The position numbers and the translations under genes are program-made. A stretch of 64,000 bases of DNA. It comes from Hexactinellida sp. DTS-2022 (Eukaryota; Porifera; Hexactinellida). Positions 49,201 to 56,641 of the stretch are shown piece by piece. The first letter of the stretch is position 1. Each line of letters starts with the position of its first letter. The stretch covers positions 4,588,001-4,652,000 of the forward strand of contig JAPNXP010000003.1 in assembly GCA_028753945.1 (NCBI GenBank), read 5' to 3'. Under the pieces are notes generated by a model that was not told the DNA's origin, searched no databases, and saw only the letters and a list, made by a program, of their open reading frames with translations.

Positions 49201-52200
49201 TGTTTCATCATAAATGTTGTATTTGTATGAAGTCTTTTTGTTCTTGGGTTAAGTACTGCATTAAGTATGTGTTTAATGGTAATATAAGTACTCCCTGGTC
49301 CCTAACGATCATTGTAAGGAATATTATAGTAGTTCTACATATGAGAATGAACACTAAATAATAAGAGTACGTATATTTATCCAACGATCATCGAGGCTAT
49401 TACTATTTTTCCTACCCATTTTACCCATTATAGTGCTATAAAAAGATAAACCATCTTAAAAAGTAGATAGGAAAATATAACCCGAATAATATGTGATATG
49501 ACTAATCCAGGCGTGTCAAACTGGTGGCCCGCGGGCCATTTGTGGCCCTCCGGTTGCTTAGATTTGGCCCGCAATCCATTAAAATATATGGAATATGGCC
49601 CGGGTAAAGGGCTGGGGCTATGAATTTGGCCCACTATTCGAATCGAGTTTGACACACCTGGACTAATCCATCAAGGATTGACATCGATATATCGGTCATC
49701 AAAAATATCGGAAATTCCCAAAAATATATCGTGATATATTTTTTTAATATCGAAAAATATTGCGATATTTATCGATATCGAGGATTTTCCGATATCGATA
49801 TTTGTAAAACCTTGTGACCATAAATCAATGATTGTTTGTTTACATATATAATGTGCAATGCATAACTGGAACACATTCATTAGTATACCTGGGTCTTGTA
49901 GTACAGTGTGACTGACAGGAGCTCTAGTCTCGAATCCTAGCAAGAAGTGAGCTAAGTTAGGAGCCGGAGTGTTAATGTTAAGCAGGATGAGTTGTAGGAT
50001 CCTGACACGGATCTGACTGCTTGTGATCGAGCTAGCGGCGTTCCTATCCTCTGCAACAAATGTTCCATAATACGATTGCTTTATATATTAGTATAAAGCT
50101 ATTAAATAGAGTCAACTCCGTTAATAGATTTCTCCGCTTAATGGGGTAAAAGTTTCACAGGATTTATAGGGCGGAATGACAGTTTGGCATAAAATATTTT
50201 CGGTTAATAGATTTCTTCGCTTAATTGGGTCAAAGAAACCTGGTCCCGAGGTGACTCTATTAAGCGGAGTCGACTGTATAATAAATTCAAAACTAATTAA
50301 TATCATTATTACCAAGCAGAGACTCATCTTGTTGCTAAATATATATTCAAATATTTCTGGATAAGCTGTGGAATAGGGGGGGAGGGTTATTGGTCCCATG
50401 GGTTTATCTAAGTCTAGGTGCCATGTAATTGGAAACAAATCTCATAAAGGCAATACAAAACCATTGTTTTTTAGGCGTACAGAATTCAAGCTCTAAGGAA
50501 TTTAGGAACGTAGAATTCCAATCCTTGAAGTCCCTGCGTGGCCCAATAATTAATGTTCGGACTTCCCCAACAAGATGGCACTATGTATAATAATTACTTT
50601 AATTTCAGCACACTCTCCCCAATCACAAAATTATTCCTACGCCAATTCCCTGTGTATCCTACATAGTGCTGCCAAATAACGTATTCAGAAGCAGCCTGAT
50701 TTACTACCTTTCGAGAGTATATCGCTCTCCTCGTATGTCTCCCAGTCCTCCACCTCCACCCGCTGGATGAACCCGGCCAGAATGTCCGCGGACAGCAGCG
50801 GGTCGTGCGTCAGAATGGCGCACAGCTGTTTGGCGACGGAAGGGTTCCCAGACACGGAGCAGAGAATGTTAACTGCGGAGAGAGCGAGTTCGGGAGAGAA
50901 CAGCTGTAAGCTCACAAACCTATAATAAAACACATTAATTACTCTCAAGTAGTATTATCCACGCTAATCATATAATCTGCAATTTAAAGTTTATTTAAAT
51001 GTATTTGTCCCGTTAGATCCCGTTAGATCTAGAATGTATCAATTATTTACAGTTGTTCGTTCCGCGCTACGGGCGTTTTCACATCTTGCACTAGGACTTC
51101 TTCCGCTTTTACTACAAATATTTATCTATTGGAATTTAAATATGTGGTTAGGAGTACGAAATCAGTGTATTATACAGCCGTTTATAAATAACCTCCTAAT
51201 CATAGTCTGATCCTATTTTCATACACCTAAATCATAAATTAATGTTACGGTATAGGAAAGGATTCCAAATTTTCGCACTCCTAAATTCAAATTTTCTAAA
51301 AAGCATGCTCCAAAAGGAGCGTCTCGCGCTCCTGGATAATTTCTTGTACGGAATGATACTTTTATGAATTAAATAGTTGTAATCGAGATTACAACAATTA
51401 TATGATACAAGCTGCAAGACTGACATAGTTATGACTAGGAGATGGTCCGGCCTCTTCGTGCTCGGGTTGAGTCCCAGCAGGAGGGTGTCCAGAGAGGAGA
51501 GGAGGGCGTGGCTGCCCACACTGCTGTTCTGCTTCTTGAACTGCTCTCCCTTCTCCAGCCCCTCCTCCAGCAGCTGCAGGCTCAGCAGACAGGCCCGGTC
51601 CACTTGGTGCGACTTCGCAGCTAAATAATAGAAATACTAATAGAAGATACGTATTCAGAAGGGTTTTCTAAACAGCGACCTAGGTTGCTGGGATAAATTT
51701 GGTCCACGAAACAACAAGCGCCGCGGCGGTTATTCGAAGCAATACGGTACTTACTTACCTCTAACATCTTCCTCTTCTTTCATTATTTTGAATCCCGCAT
51801 GCAGAGTGGCCAGCAGCTGGTGCAGGAACGGAGAGTCGTGCAGCAGGTGCATCAGTACGGTGTACCCCGGCGCTGCGGAGACCTCTGAACCCACTCCAGA
51901 CACGTGAGCTGTCTCTGGAGAGTACACACTCACGAGCTTGTGGATAATGTGTAGGACATCACAGAGCATCTCCCACTAAAGCAAAGCAACTGGATAAAAT
52001 ATAATACAGTAGACTCCGCTTAATTGGATCACTGGACAGAGTGTGTTCTGACCCGATTAACTTATGACTCAATTAAGCGGGGGTGACTATATTAGGAAAA
52101 ACTGTACTTTTTCTTCAGGGTCTTCATACTGTCTCTTATCCATGGTGAGATATACATCATTTATTAAGAAGTTGAAGTAGTAGGAAAACTGTAGCTTGTC

Positions 52201-55200
52201 TGGAATAGGGTGGTTAGTCAATTCGTCTAGGAGGTGTAAAAAGCCGCGAGTCTCAGGGTAGGTTTCATTCCGCGATTCAACCTTCTGTAGTTCAAGCTAT
52301 ATACACGAATATAAATTGGTGCTGGCACAATAATATACAGTAGACTCTCGTAAATATAAAATAGTGAAAATATGCCCCTATTATCCGGAATTCGTATTAA
52401 CCGGAGTCAAAACATAAAACATGCATCTGTATAGGCTAGGGAAATTAAACATTTCATTCCTTTACTGAAATTCGCTTTATCCGAGTTTATATTAACGACA
52501 GTAGTTAGTTTACAATATAACTTGCTTACTATAATCCCTTGTGTGTACTTGGTAGTAGACTGCTTATCAGGCTTAGAAATAATGTTAATTCCTTCTAACG
52601 CCTGCCACGTGACGAGTCCCACCTCCGGGGTCTTGTTCAGGCTAGCCAGCAAGTTGAAGATCTCTGCCTTAAGAGTACAAGGGACAGGACAGGCGACGAG
52701 TGACGTCAGTGTCTGTAACGGCTGCCAAGTAGGATGCTCTACCAGCGAAATACGGACTGTTTGATCCTAAAACTTTCAATAAAAAAAGGTGCAAGTGACA
52801 CTTTATTTAATTAATTATAAGCATAATAGTCCAGCAATATGGTGAAAGATTGTGCATTTTCGAGATAAAAGTACCAAATTTTGCACAATTGTAGTATTAT
52901 AGGTTCTGATCAACTTCAGCTATGGCCATTGGCGCCGAAACTCTCCAGCGCCAGGGGGGGTGTAACTTTACATTTAAATGTGAAAGGTCAAAAAACGATT
53001 CCTATGGCGCATTGTCGCAAAGTTTACAAGTATAAGATTAAAGTTGGGGCGCGCGGAGCGAGTGTTGCGAGCGATCTTTGGGGGGTTCTGGGGGCAAGCC
53101 CCCCAGAAAAAAATGGACTGCGAGATAGCCAGATATCAATTTGTTATGAATGAATTATACGTATATTTTATTGTACTAAATTATATTGAATATTGTATTT
53201 TTTATCCAGAGGGAACGGTAATACCCGCACCAATAATGTTGCCCCCTTCAATTTACGGGGGGGGGGGGGGGGGGAACGCGCCCCCCCTAGCGCATCCCCC
53301 TGTTTCGCCACTGCTATGGTGGCTGAAAATCATTATGTTGACGGGCATAAATGTATACATATATTAATAATCCAATGTTATTTAGAAGGACTCCTTATGG
53401 AATTATAATTTTTCAATGGGTTTACGTGTATGTTTTCTACTTAAAGAATATGTCTAACGAGCCCTTCGGTCTCGGTCGCTTTGCGACAGATCGGTGCTTC
53501 GCACCTCAAGTTAACGGCCGCTGTGTGGCCTTACTCTTCACCCTTCTGCCATGGAAAATTGTTGAAAGGGTCGTTATAGACACCCCTTTATAAGATTTCC
53601 ATAGTTTTAACTTATTTTTCCTGTTCTAAATTTATAAACGCGAAATTCGGGTTCAGCATACTTGTTAACCTATAATACCCGTTGAAAGCTAACTTGTAGG
53701 GTGATTTTGAATTTCATTAATTTGTTTACCTATTTTGTGTAAACAACAACAATAAATATTCATATTAGAAATTTCTAAACGCGAAATTCGTGTTCAGCAT
53801 ACTTGTTTACCTATTATAACATTTGTTTACTCATTATAACATTTGGAAGTTAGTTTCTATCAAAATTATAAATGCGGTTTCTTATCCCCCATCACTTTAA
53901 TACAATCCGGACAAACAAACAAACAACAATCGAGATTTAATAATATAGATATACCCTGCCTGACCAACCAGGAGGGGTATACCCTTCCTGACTCTTTCCT
54001 CAGCCAGGGGGGGTGAAACCCTCCCTGACAAAAACCAGGGAGGGTGTAACCCCCCCTGACCCCCCCACTTTCGGCGCCTATGGCTATGGCACATAGCAGA
54101 ATTTTTGGAAGAACAAATTTTTCAGGGGGTCAAAAATTGGTGGCCAATGGAATCGCCGGCAGTATAAATACAGGATAGCTCATTCAAATGAATTCTTAAC
54201 GACTTTATATTGTCAGATTCGTGCTCAGTACTTAATATCCAGCATTTTGATTGGTATATTTACTATATTTGGTGAGAATATTTTTTGGTCTTCCATAGCA
54301 ACGGTAAGTATGTGATAAACATTCCGATCTCCCAATTTGGAGTAACCATATCGAGTGACCCCTTGTTTTTCTCGGGTATGCGTACTGAGTGCGAATATAC
54401 TATTAGAAACACTCTAAATATTAATTGTCAAGCCAAAAGTATGCATTTAACATATTCCTGCTCAAAGCCAAGATTTATCCAAGATCAAAAGTAGTAGTTG
54501 CTTGGACCGGCCATAGTTCCATAGTGCAATGCACATGCTTCCCCATTTATTCGTCCTTGTGTCAGGCCAGTAGCTAGGGGGAGGCTCGCAGGCTAGGTTA
54601 ACTTTTGTGATATATCTGACATTTAGATTTGTTGTTGAATTGTATATTATTGGAGTTTCAATTTCCTCATGCTCACATTTTGTATTAATACCCTCGAATA
54701 ATCTAGTATCGCACTTGTACGTAGGTATTGAAATTTGGTGAAATAGTATCTAATAGTACGTATATTCTAATAGTATATTCGCACTCAGTACGCATACCCG
54801 AGAAAAACAAGGGGTCACTCGATATGGTTACTCCAAATTGGGAGATCGGAATGTTCAACATATTCTTACCGTTGCTATGGAAAACCAAAAAATATTCTCA
54901 CCAAATATAGCAAATATACCAATCAAAATGCTGGAAATTAAGTGCTGAGCACGGATCTGACAATATAAAGTCGTTAAGAATGCATTTGAATGAGCTATCC
55001 TGTATTTATACTGCCGGCGATTCGATTGGGCACCAATTTTTGACCCCCTGAAAAATGTGTTCTTCCAAAAATTCTGCTATGTGCCATAGCTGAAGTTGAT
55101 CAGAACCTATAATACTACAATTGTGCAAAATTTTGTACTTTTATCTCGAAAATGCACAATTCGACCATTTCCTGCATCATATATTGCTGGACTATAAAAT

Positions 55201-55772
55201 ATCAATTACTTTACCCGTTTGGTAAATATTTAGTTATAAGTGGGTATTTCGTATATCTGACTTCGTTATAAGGGGAGTTTAATTAACTCGTTGATTACAT
55301 GAAGAATTCTAACATTTCTGGTAAATTAGTTCACAAAGAATAACCAGAATTTACGATTATTGAAAAAAATCACATTGAGACAATAAAATTAAAAATTATT
55401 AAGAAATAAATTTGAGGTGCATTAAGAGAGGAAATCTACAGTATATATTAACTCATCAAAGCATACCCATTTGGCTAGAGACGCTAGTAACTTCAACACC
55501 GCATTCATACCCTCCTGCTCCACTGCAGTCATGTGCACCTGTCCGGCGGTCCCCTGTGTGGAGTACCTATCTACGTACTGCTTCATTGAATTGAACACGT
55601 GGTCTAAGCTAACGTAACTCCCAGTGTAGGAGGAGAACGCGCGTAGCAGAGCGAAGCAGTGCTGAGCGCTCACGGCGCCACAGGATAGGCCGTTAAGCAT
55701 AGTCAGATACACCGTGAACATGTCTGGCTGCAAATGCTCCCCATTCGAGCGAACAAAGTTGAATAGTGCGGT
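28241..55772 (-). CDS. NUP205: Nuclear pore protein NUP205, 21 exons visible, 5' part missing
   Basis: Exons 5' to 3': 55467-55772, 52530-52766, 52108-52296, 51759-51975, 51425-51620, 50708-50919, 49889-50050, 46082-46332, 35289-35777, 34603-34794, 34156-34432, 33035-33162, 32329-32517, 31936-32021, 31307-31469, 30821-31010, 30431-30628, 29699-29764, 29351-29436, 28880-29164, 28241-28318. All GT-AG, with every phase consistent, total 1398 codons plus stop. NUP205 is an alpha-solenoid scaffold of the inner ring of the nuclear pore. Diagnostic stretches: [78 protein letters not shown] and [13 protein letters not shown]. Alignment starts near human residue 480-490, so the N-terminal exons are upstream of this point. 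Exon 31307-31469 and the last exon required choosing between nearby AGs; only the given choices keep frame. Introns of 10.3, 3.6 and 2.7 kb hold other genes or transposons; most others are under 1 kb. Confidence 0.95.
28727..28795 (-). repeat. Family C repeat fragment
   Basis: GTAAATACGCTCCTAATTC followed by GGAGCGTCTCGCGCTCCTGG, matching 12637-12822 in reverse. A pogo-like fragment of ATAACGAA type lies beside it at 28505-28690. Confidence 0.55.
32201..32310. mobile_element. piggyBac-like MITE flanked by TTAA
   Basis: CCCTCGGCTGGCTTGG at the left and CTAGCCAGACGAGGG at the right form an imperfect inverted repeat, and TTAA lies immediately outside both ends. The interior is TTTCACTTTCAATTG-type repeats. 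A related half copy precedes it (about 32090-32195), and another is at about 23293-23420. Confidence 0.65.
33185..33950. repeat. Diverged direct duplication separated by a small palindromic element
   Basis: Blocks with TGTATTAGAGTA, GTTAAATTGGTA, ATATTTTAGT, GTGGAGGACCAAAACTTTAA and TTGTCTC occur at about 33185-33470 and again at 33640-33905. Between them, about 33519-33628 is a compact palindrome made of GGAAATTAACGCG units. Lies in a NUP205 intron. Confidence 0.6.
35053..35209. mobile_element. pogo/Tigger-like MITE with CAGTGCAACCTCGATTATCC ends
   Basis: The left end CAGTGCAACCTCGATTATCC is matched exactly by the inverted right end. The interior has further GTCCGGATAATC repeats. TA precedes the left end; the right flank does not match cleanly. 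Only 79 bp from a NUP205 exon. Confidence 0.7.
36340..37170 (+). pseudogene. Coiled-coil/NHL-repeat (TRIM-like) pseudogene inside the large NUP205 intron
   Basis: Read across several frame breaks, the region first encodes a coiled coil ([45 protein letters not shown]). This is followed by a linker with [16 protein letters not shown], then NHL-type blades with [22 protein letters not shown] and [18 protein letters not shown]. This is the layout of RING-less TRIM/NHL proteins that are multi-copy in some invertebrates. In-frame stops (for example at 36580, 36829 and 37081) and shifts break it, and blades end near 37170. The RING/B-box part is not seen. It is on the opposite strand to NUP205. Confidence 0.7.
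37284..39063 (+). mobile_element. Decayed Ginger1-like transposon gene: integrase, Ulp1-like protease, PHD finger
   Basis: In order: an N-terminal KKALQFVL region; a zinc-binding H2C2 region (ILDACHVHA, then [11 protein letters not shown] at 37746); the DDE core (GIDFVGPVS, then [11 protein letters not shown] in a separate exon after an intron near 37,990); a protease segment with [17 protein letters not shown] (about 38540-38600) and a following YD, as in Ulp1/C48 peptidases; and a PHD-like finger ([16 protein letters not shown], later WCCSEC) at 38900-39056. An integrase followed by a Ulp1-type protease and PHD finger is a combination described for Ginger1 DNA transposons. Stops and single-base shifts occur in nearly every block, so it is dead. 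No terminal inverted repeats were recognised. Confidence 0.75.
39550..39870 (-). repeat. Family B repeat fragments
   Basis: Contains GGACTCGTTGTCTTTCCAATTAATTCTGGACAAA-type sequence followed by TTTATACTAATTGA and AACCCTCGAATTTAATTG, in the order and spacing of family B but with losses. Confidence 0.5.
40144..40863 (+). CDS. Secreted CX5R phosphatase (dual-specificity/tyrosine-phosphatase-like)
   Basis: Intronless, 239 aa. Residues 1-20 form a signal peptide (hydrophobic core [15 protein letters not shown], possible cleavage after NC). The body has a cysteine-phosphatase P-loop, [12 protein letters not shown], with nucleophile C174 and R180 spaced as CX5R. An upstream FRGNMPVI and a conserved HWPVVG stretch also fit the family. 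P-loops with Asp before the Arg and TGE after it occur in lipid/inositol-phosphate phosphatase-like proteins of protists and early animals, so the substrate could be a phosphoinositide or inositol phosphate rather than phosphotyrosine; this is not decided by sequence. It would be secreted or luminal. It lies in the 10.3-kb NUP205 intron on the opposite strand. No truncation is seen. Confidence 0.75.
   Translation: MNLITVIAAYLCLMGLVVNCENFHPDRIRLIDTFKGEYYSNYLFRGNMPVIDKKFCYEELIESLGKVLQTHNLSLPSSYYMLDVSYINSYIPGEKEDFQTEKEFWEANSEKGQLLHWPVVGSTVRPPGDAKVIRDIINYYMKNSLDRLDFKLPVLHRALTAQYSDVSWLIYTHCEAGVDRTGEVSGAYYMQFLNVTFGDAVKVDNTIVNRDMYEDSRNELQWYCYYLKFERGMKHLVCV
41991..42593 (+). CDS. Rho-family small GTPase, Cdc42-like
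   Basis: Intronless, 200 aa. P-loop GDGAVGKT (residues 12-19), switch [10 protein letters not shown], switch [19 protein letters not shown] base-recognition motif, ECSAK loop, and a C-terminal [11 protein letters not shown]: a polybasic stretch plus a CaaX box predicted to be geranylgeranylated. The body is closest to Cdc42 ([42 protein letters not shown]). Compared with Cdc42 there are about nine extra residues around [18 protein letters not shown], and [14 protein letters not shown] departs from the family. It is likely a membrane-attached cytoskeletal switch. The intronless frame inside another gene's intron suggests a retrocopy that has stayed open. Confidence 0.9.
   Translation: MEKRAIKCVIVGDGAVGKTSMLMTYATNQFPFEYRPTVFDNYAVNVDIAGSTYILGLFDTAGQEDYDRLRPLTYPMTDIFLIAFSVIYQPTFENVREKWVPEIAHHCPSVPFILVGTQIDLRNDSYTVSTLAKTRLKPLETASGHRLASEFQRKGYNCVLYVECSAKTRVGLKDVFDEAILAYLSPPGGKEKKKRKCTLL
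42740..43180. mobile_element. Inverted-repeat element filled with a TACGAGTTGACC minisatellite
   Basis: Ends GCCAGTCAACTCGTACC and GGTACGAGTTGACTGGC are perfect 17-bp inverted repeats. Inside, GACGAGTTGACC / TACGAGTTGACC recurs about ten times with A-rich spacers of varying length, with the inverted form near the left end. It starts about 145 bp after the Cdc42-like stop. Confidence 0.75.
43495..43654. mobile_element. hAT-like MITE, exact 8-bp target duplication
   Basis: Ends CAGGGCCGGATTTACC and GGTAAATCCTGCCCTG, flanked by TATGTATA at 43487-43494 and 43655-43662. Interior repeats GGCCACTACAGGAC. Confidence 0.8.
44126..44680 (+). repeat. Family A repeat, near full length
   Basis: Runs from AACTCGATTGTTG and a TTTG microsatellite, through three internal GTAAACAA... 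units, to GGCCGCATAGCGGCCGC, GGTGCGTAGCATCGAT and GCGACCGAGACCGAAGGACTCG. Confidence 0.7.
45511..45895 (-). repeat. Family A repeat, inverted relative to the copy at 44126-44680
   Basis: Starts CGAGCCCTTCGGTCTCGGTC and ends in a CACACAAACAAACACA microsatellite and CAACAATCGAGATTTAATAA. Together with the previous copy it forms an inverted pair about 830 bp apart in the NUP205 intron. Confidence 0.7.
46356..46440. mobile_element. Tiny TA-flanked MITE (85 bp)
   Basis: CAGTAGATGTCGGATATAAGC at the left and GCTTATAACCGGCATCCACTG at the right are imperfect inverted ends, with TA outside each. Starts only 24 bp upstream of a NUP205 exon's acceptor. Confidence 0.65.
46962..47511 (+). pseudogene. Truncated inverted copy of the neighbouring MFS transporter gene
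   Basis: Nearly identical to 48210-48966 on the other strand: 104 codons differ at a single visible residue. Three lesions separate them. About 206 bp (48432-48637 of the intact gene) are missing after the first 104 codons, a one-base deletion shifts frame near 47430, and the copy stops abruptly at 47511. Similarity extends about 16 bp upstream of the ATG. It cannot make a full transporter. Confidence 0.9.
47633..48949 (-). CDS. MFS transporter, sugar-porter (SLC2/Tret1-like) family
   Basis: Intronless, 438 aa, about 12 hydrophobic segments. Sugar-porter landmarks: [23 protein letters not shown] (the YxxEI...R motif in TM4-loop), [12 protein letters not shown] (the PESPRWL motif), followed by a leucine/glutamate-rich central loop ([12 protein letters not shown]), then [18 protein letters not shown] as the family's TM7. 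The GRR/K motif expected in the loop between TM2 and TM3 is not recognisable, and there is no C-terminal PETKG. It may therefore transport something other than hexose or trehalose. Sits within the 3.6-kb NUP205 intron, on the same strand as NUP205. A partial inverted copy lies 699 bp downstream. Confidence 0.85.
   Translation of the reverse strand: MGLGELNTYFAVITCYIGAFSVIFINGYTSPTLKQLEQEGILNYYTLPVFASIMHVTKIIGLIILPCLVQTNISTNVVVLADSIVGAVGWMLVIMAESPLALILGVGLVGLYNGITSVFLITYVPEICLEGQRRVLSGGLGFSDRIGIFFVYLFGIWLSFRWLAVVGLGSVVLFTCLMLFNPHSPVWLVRQGLESRAADTLRCLHGAGFDADREIQTIRSVEAGTRVSWRTSFSALRESRVLKPIMLVTSLAIFSALGGHAAMVSFSSRILESQHGMDPKIASLFYPIFLIVGGIVSLFALKCFKLKCLLIVASSFQSLSLFSMAIYFLVSEHYLNCVSSNSQLCRILSFWPVCNVALYAFSFSVGFGAVLFSLKAVLFTSHREISCAISEIAANIATVVVVYSFYILFVSIGGFWTFLVFTSIDLISVVFIQIFLHI
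49508..49660. mobile_element. hAT-like MITE, exact 8-bp target duplication
   Basis: Ends CAGGCGTGTCAAACTGG and AGTTTGACACACCTG, flanked by GACTAATC at 49500-49507 and 49661-49668. Interior is rich in GGCCCGC motifs. The next 120 bp (49680-49805) are a degenerate ATATCG simple repeat. Confidence 0.8.
50108..50278. mobile_element. pogo-like MITE
   Basis: GAGTCAACTCCGTTAATAG at the left and CTATTAAGCGGAGTCGACTG at the right are imperfect inverted ends next to TA. Interior GATTTCTCCGCTTAAT repeats match the fragments at 14760-14895. Confidence 0.6.
51005..51105. repeat. Family D repeat copy
   Basis: Shares TTTGTCCCGTTAGAT, GTTGTTCGTTCCGCGCTACG and CATCTTGCACTAGGACTT with 17218-17320. Confidence 0.55.
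51167..51345 (-). repeat. Family C repeat
   Basis: Reverse copy of the 12637 family: TATTATACAGCCGTTTATAA, ATGTTACGGTATAGGA and GGAGCGTCTCGCGCTCCTGG. Its end comes within 80 bp of a NUP205 exon. Confidence 0.65.
52006..52505. repeat. Two pogo-like fragments in consecutive NUP205 introns
   Basis: CAGTAGACTCCGCTTAATTG at 52006-52094 and CAGTAGACTCTCGTAAATAT at about 52335-52505 carry the usual pogo-like end plus AATTAAGCGG / ATTCGTATTAACCGG interior motifs. They occupy the short introns on either side of exon 52108-52296. Confidence 0.55.
52927..54082. mobile_element. hAT-like element, 8-bp target duplication, inserted in the foldback arm
   Basis: Ends CATTGGCGCCGAAA and TTTCGGCGCCTATG are inverted, flanked by GCTATGGC at 52919-52926 and 54083-54090. 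The uninterrupted right arm of the foldback element has a single GCTATGGC at the same place, proving the insertion. A family A copy (53458-53945) is nested inside. No transposase frame is evident. A related, more degraded copy is at 6820-7661. Confidence 0.85.
53458..53945 (-). repeat. Family A repeat nested in the hAT-like element
   Basis: Starts CGAGCCCTTCGGTCTCGGTC right after TATGTCTAA and ends CAACAATCGAGATTTAATAA before TATACCCTGCC. Comparison with the related element at 6820-7661, which lacks it, brackets the insertion within a few bases and shows no obvious target duplication. Confidence 0.75.
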
Positions 55773-56641
55773 CTAATAGAATATACGTGATAATATTCTA
55801 TAATATCCGATTAAATTGTTAAGTAATAATTAAACAAAATATCCCCTTTAGAGCAATAAATAATTTTAAATTAATAATTCCAAAGAACTATTATAATGCT
55901 AAATGACAGTGATATAATTAATGAGATTCATTGAAAATATATAACGTTAGCAATCAATTAATAACAATTGCGTAAGCTTAGACTAAAGTATGTGATTAAT
56001 TTAATAGGAATTAATAAAATACAGTGCTAATGTCGATTAGTTTGAACTTTAGGAAAGCTGCTTAAATTATTTTAGAATTTTGTTAAACGAATCAATGCAA
56101 CACATTGCTGTCTCAAAACATTAGTTTGATATAACATTAAAAATACAGTATTTGTTTTAAGAAATCCAGCTGAAGATAAGATTGTGTTCAAGTTAAGTTT
56201 GCACACAGATAAAGACTAAATGTTTAATTTGGTTGAATTGCCATTTCAACAAATTAAAGCAACACACAAATACGTACTACAGTCTACAGTACTATAAAAA
56301 TTTTAACATTGGAATATTCCTTAAATTCAATGGAAATTGAGGCAGTTAATCTTAAATAGTATTTATCACAAAGAATGTTATCATAAACCTAATATAATTT
56401 TACATAAAAAGCTTCTCAAGAGCTAATAGTTATAATGTCGCATAACTCATATTTGAATCATATATTTGTAAATGTGTTACATAAATTACATTACTAGTAT
56501 TGATTGATTAACAATTACTAATATACAATATACTTGTATCTAAGTATACAAATAAATATACATAATTGGATAGTTTGTCCATTTACTAGCTAAGATACCA
56601 AATAACATAATCCAGTTCACAGAGTATATTTATATAACGCA
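55773..56641. other. AT-rich spacer between NUP205 exon and ATG7
   Basis: About 870 bp with no coding signal and no recognised repeat; long runs of TTAATTA-like sequence. The part nearest ATG7 must hold its 3' UTR. Confidence 0.5.

Larger units (their letters stand above)
52827..55194. mobile_element. Foldback transposon with long inverted repeats and TAA target duplication (PIF/Harbinger-like)
   Basis: TAGTCCAGCAATAT at 52827 and its inverse ending at 55194 are flanked by TAA on both sides. The arms are unusually long. The right arm, about 55194 down to 54765, matches the left arm 52827-52925 followed by 54083-54410; a nested hAT-like element (52927-54082) splits the left arm. Both arms contain AATTTGGAGTAACCATATCG and CTCGGGTATGCGTACTGAGT. 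The central spacer (54411-54764) shows no transposase. TIR plus TWA-type 3-bp duplication suggests a non-autonomous PIF/Harbinger-related foldback element. It fills most of the first visible NUP205 intron. Confidence 0.75.

Noticed and set aside
54285..54888. Two identical short frames (MVFHSNGK start) on opposite strands
   Set aside because: They are the two arms of the foldback element and have no further coding support.
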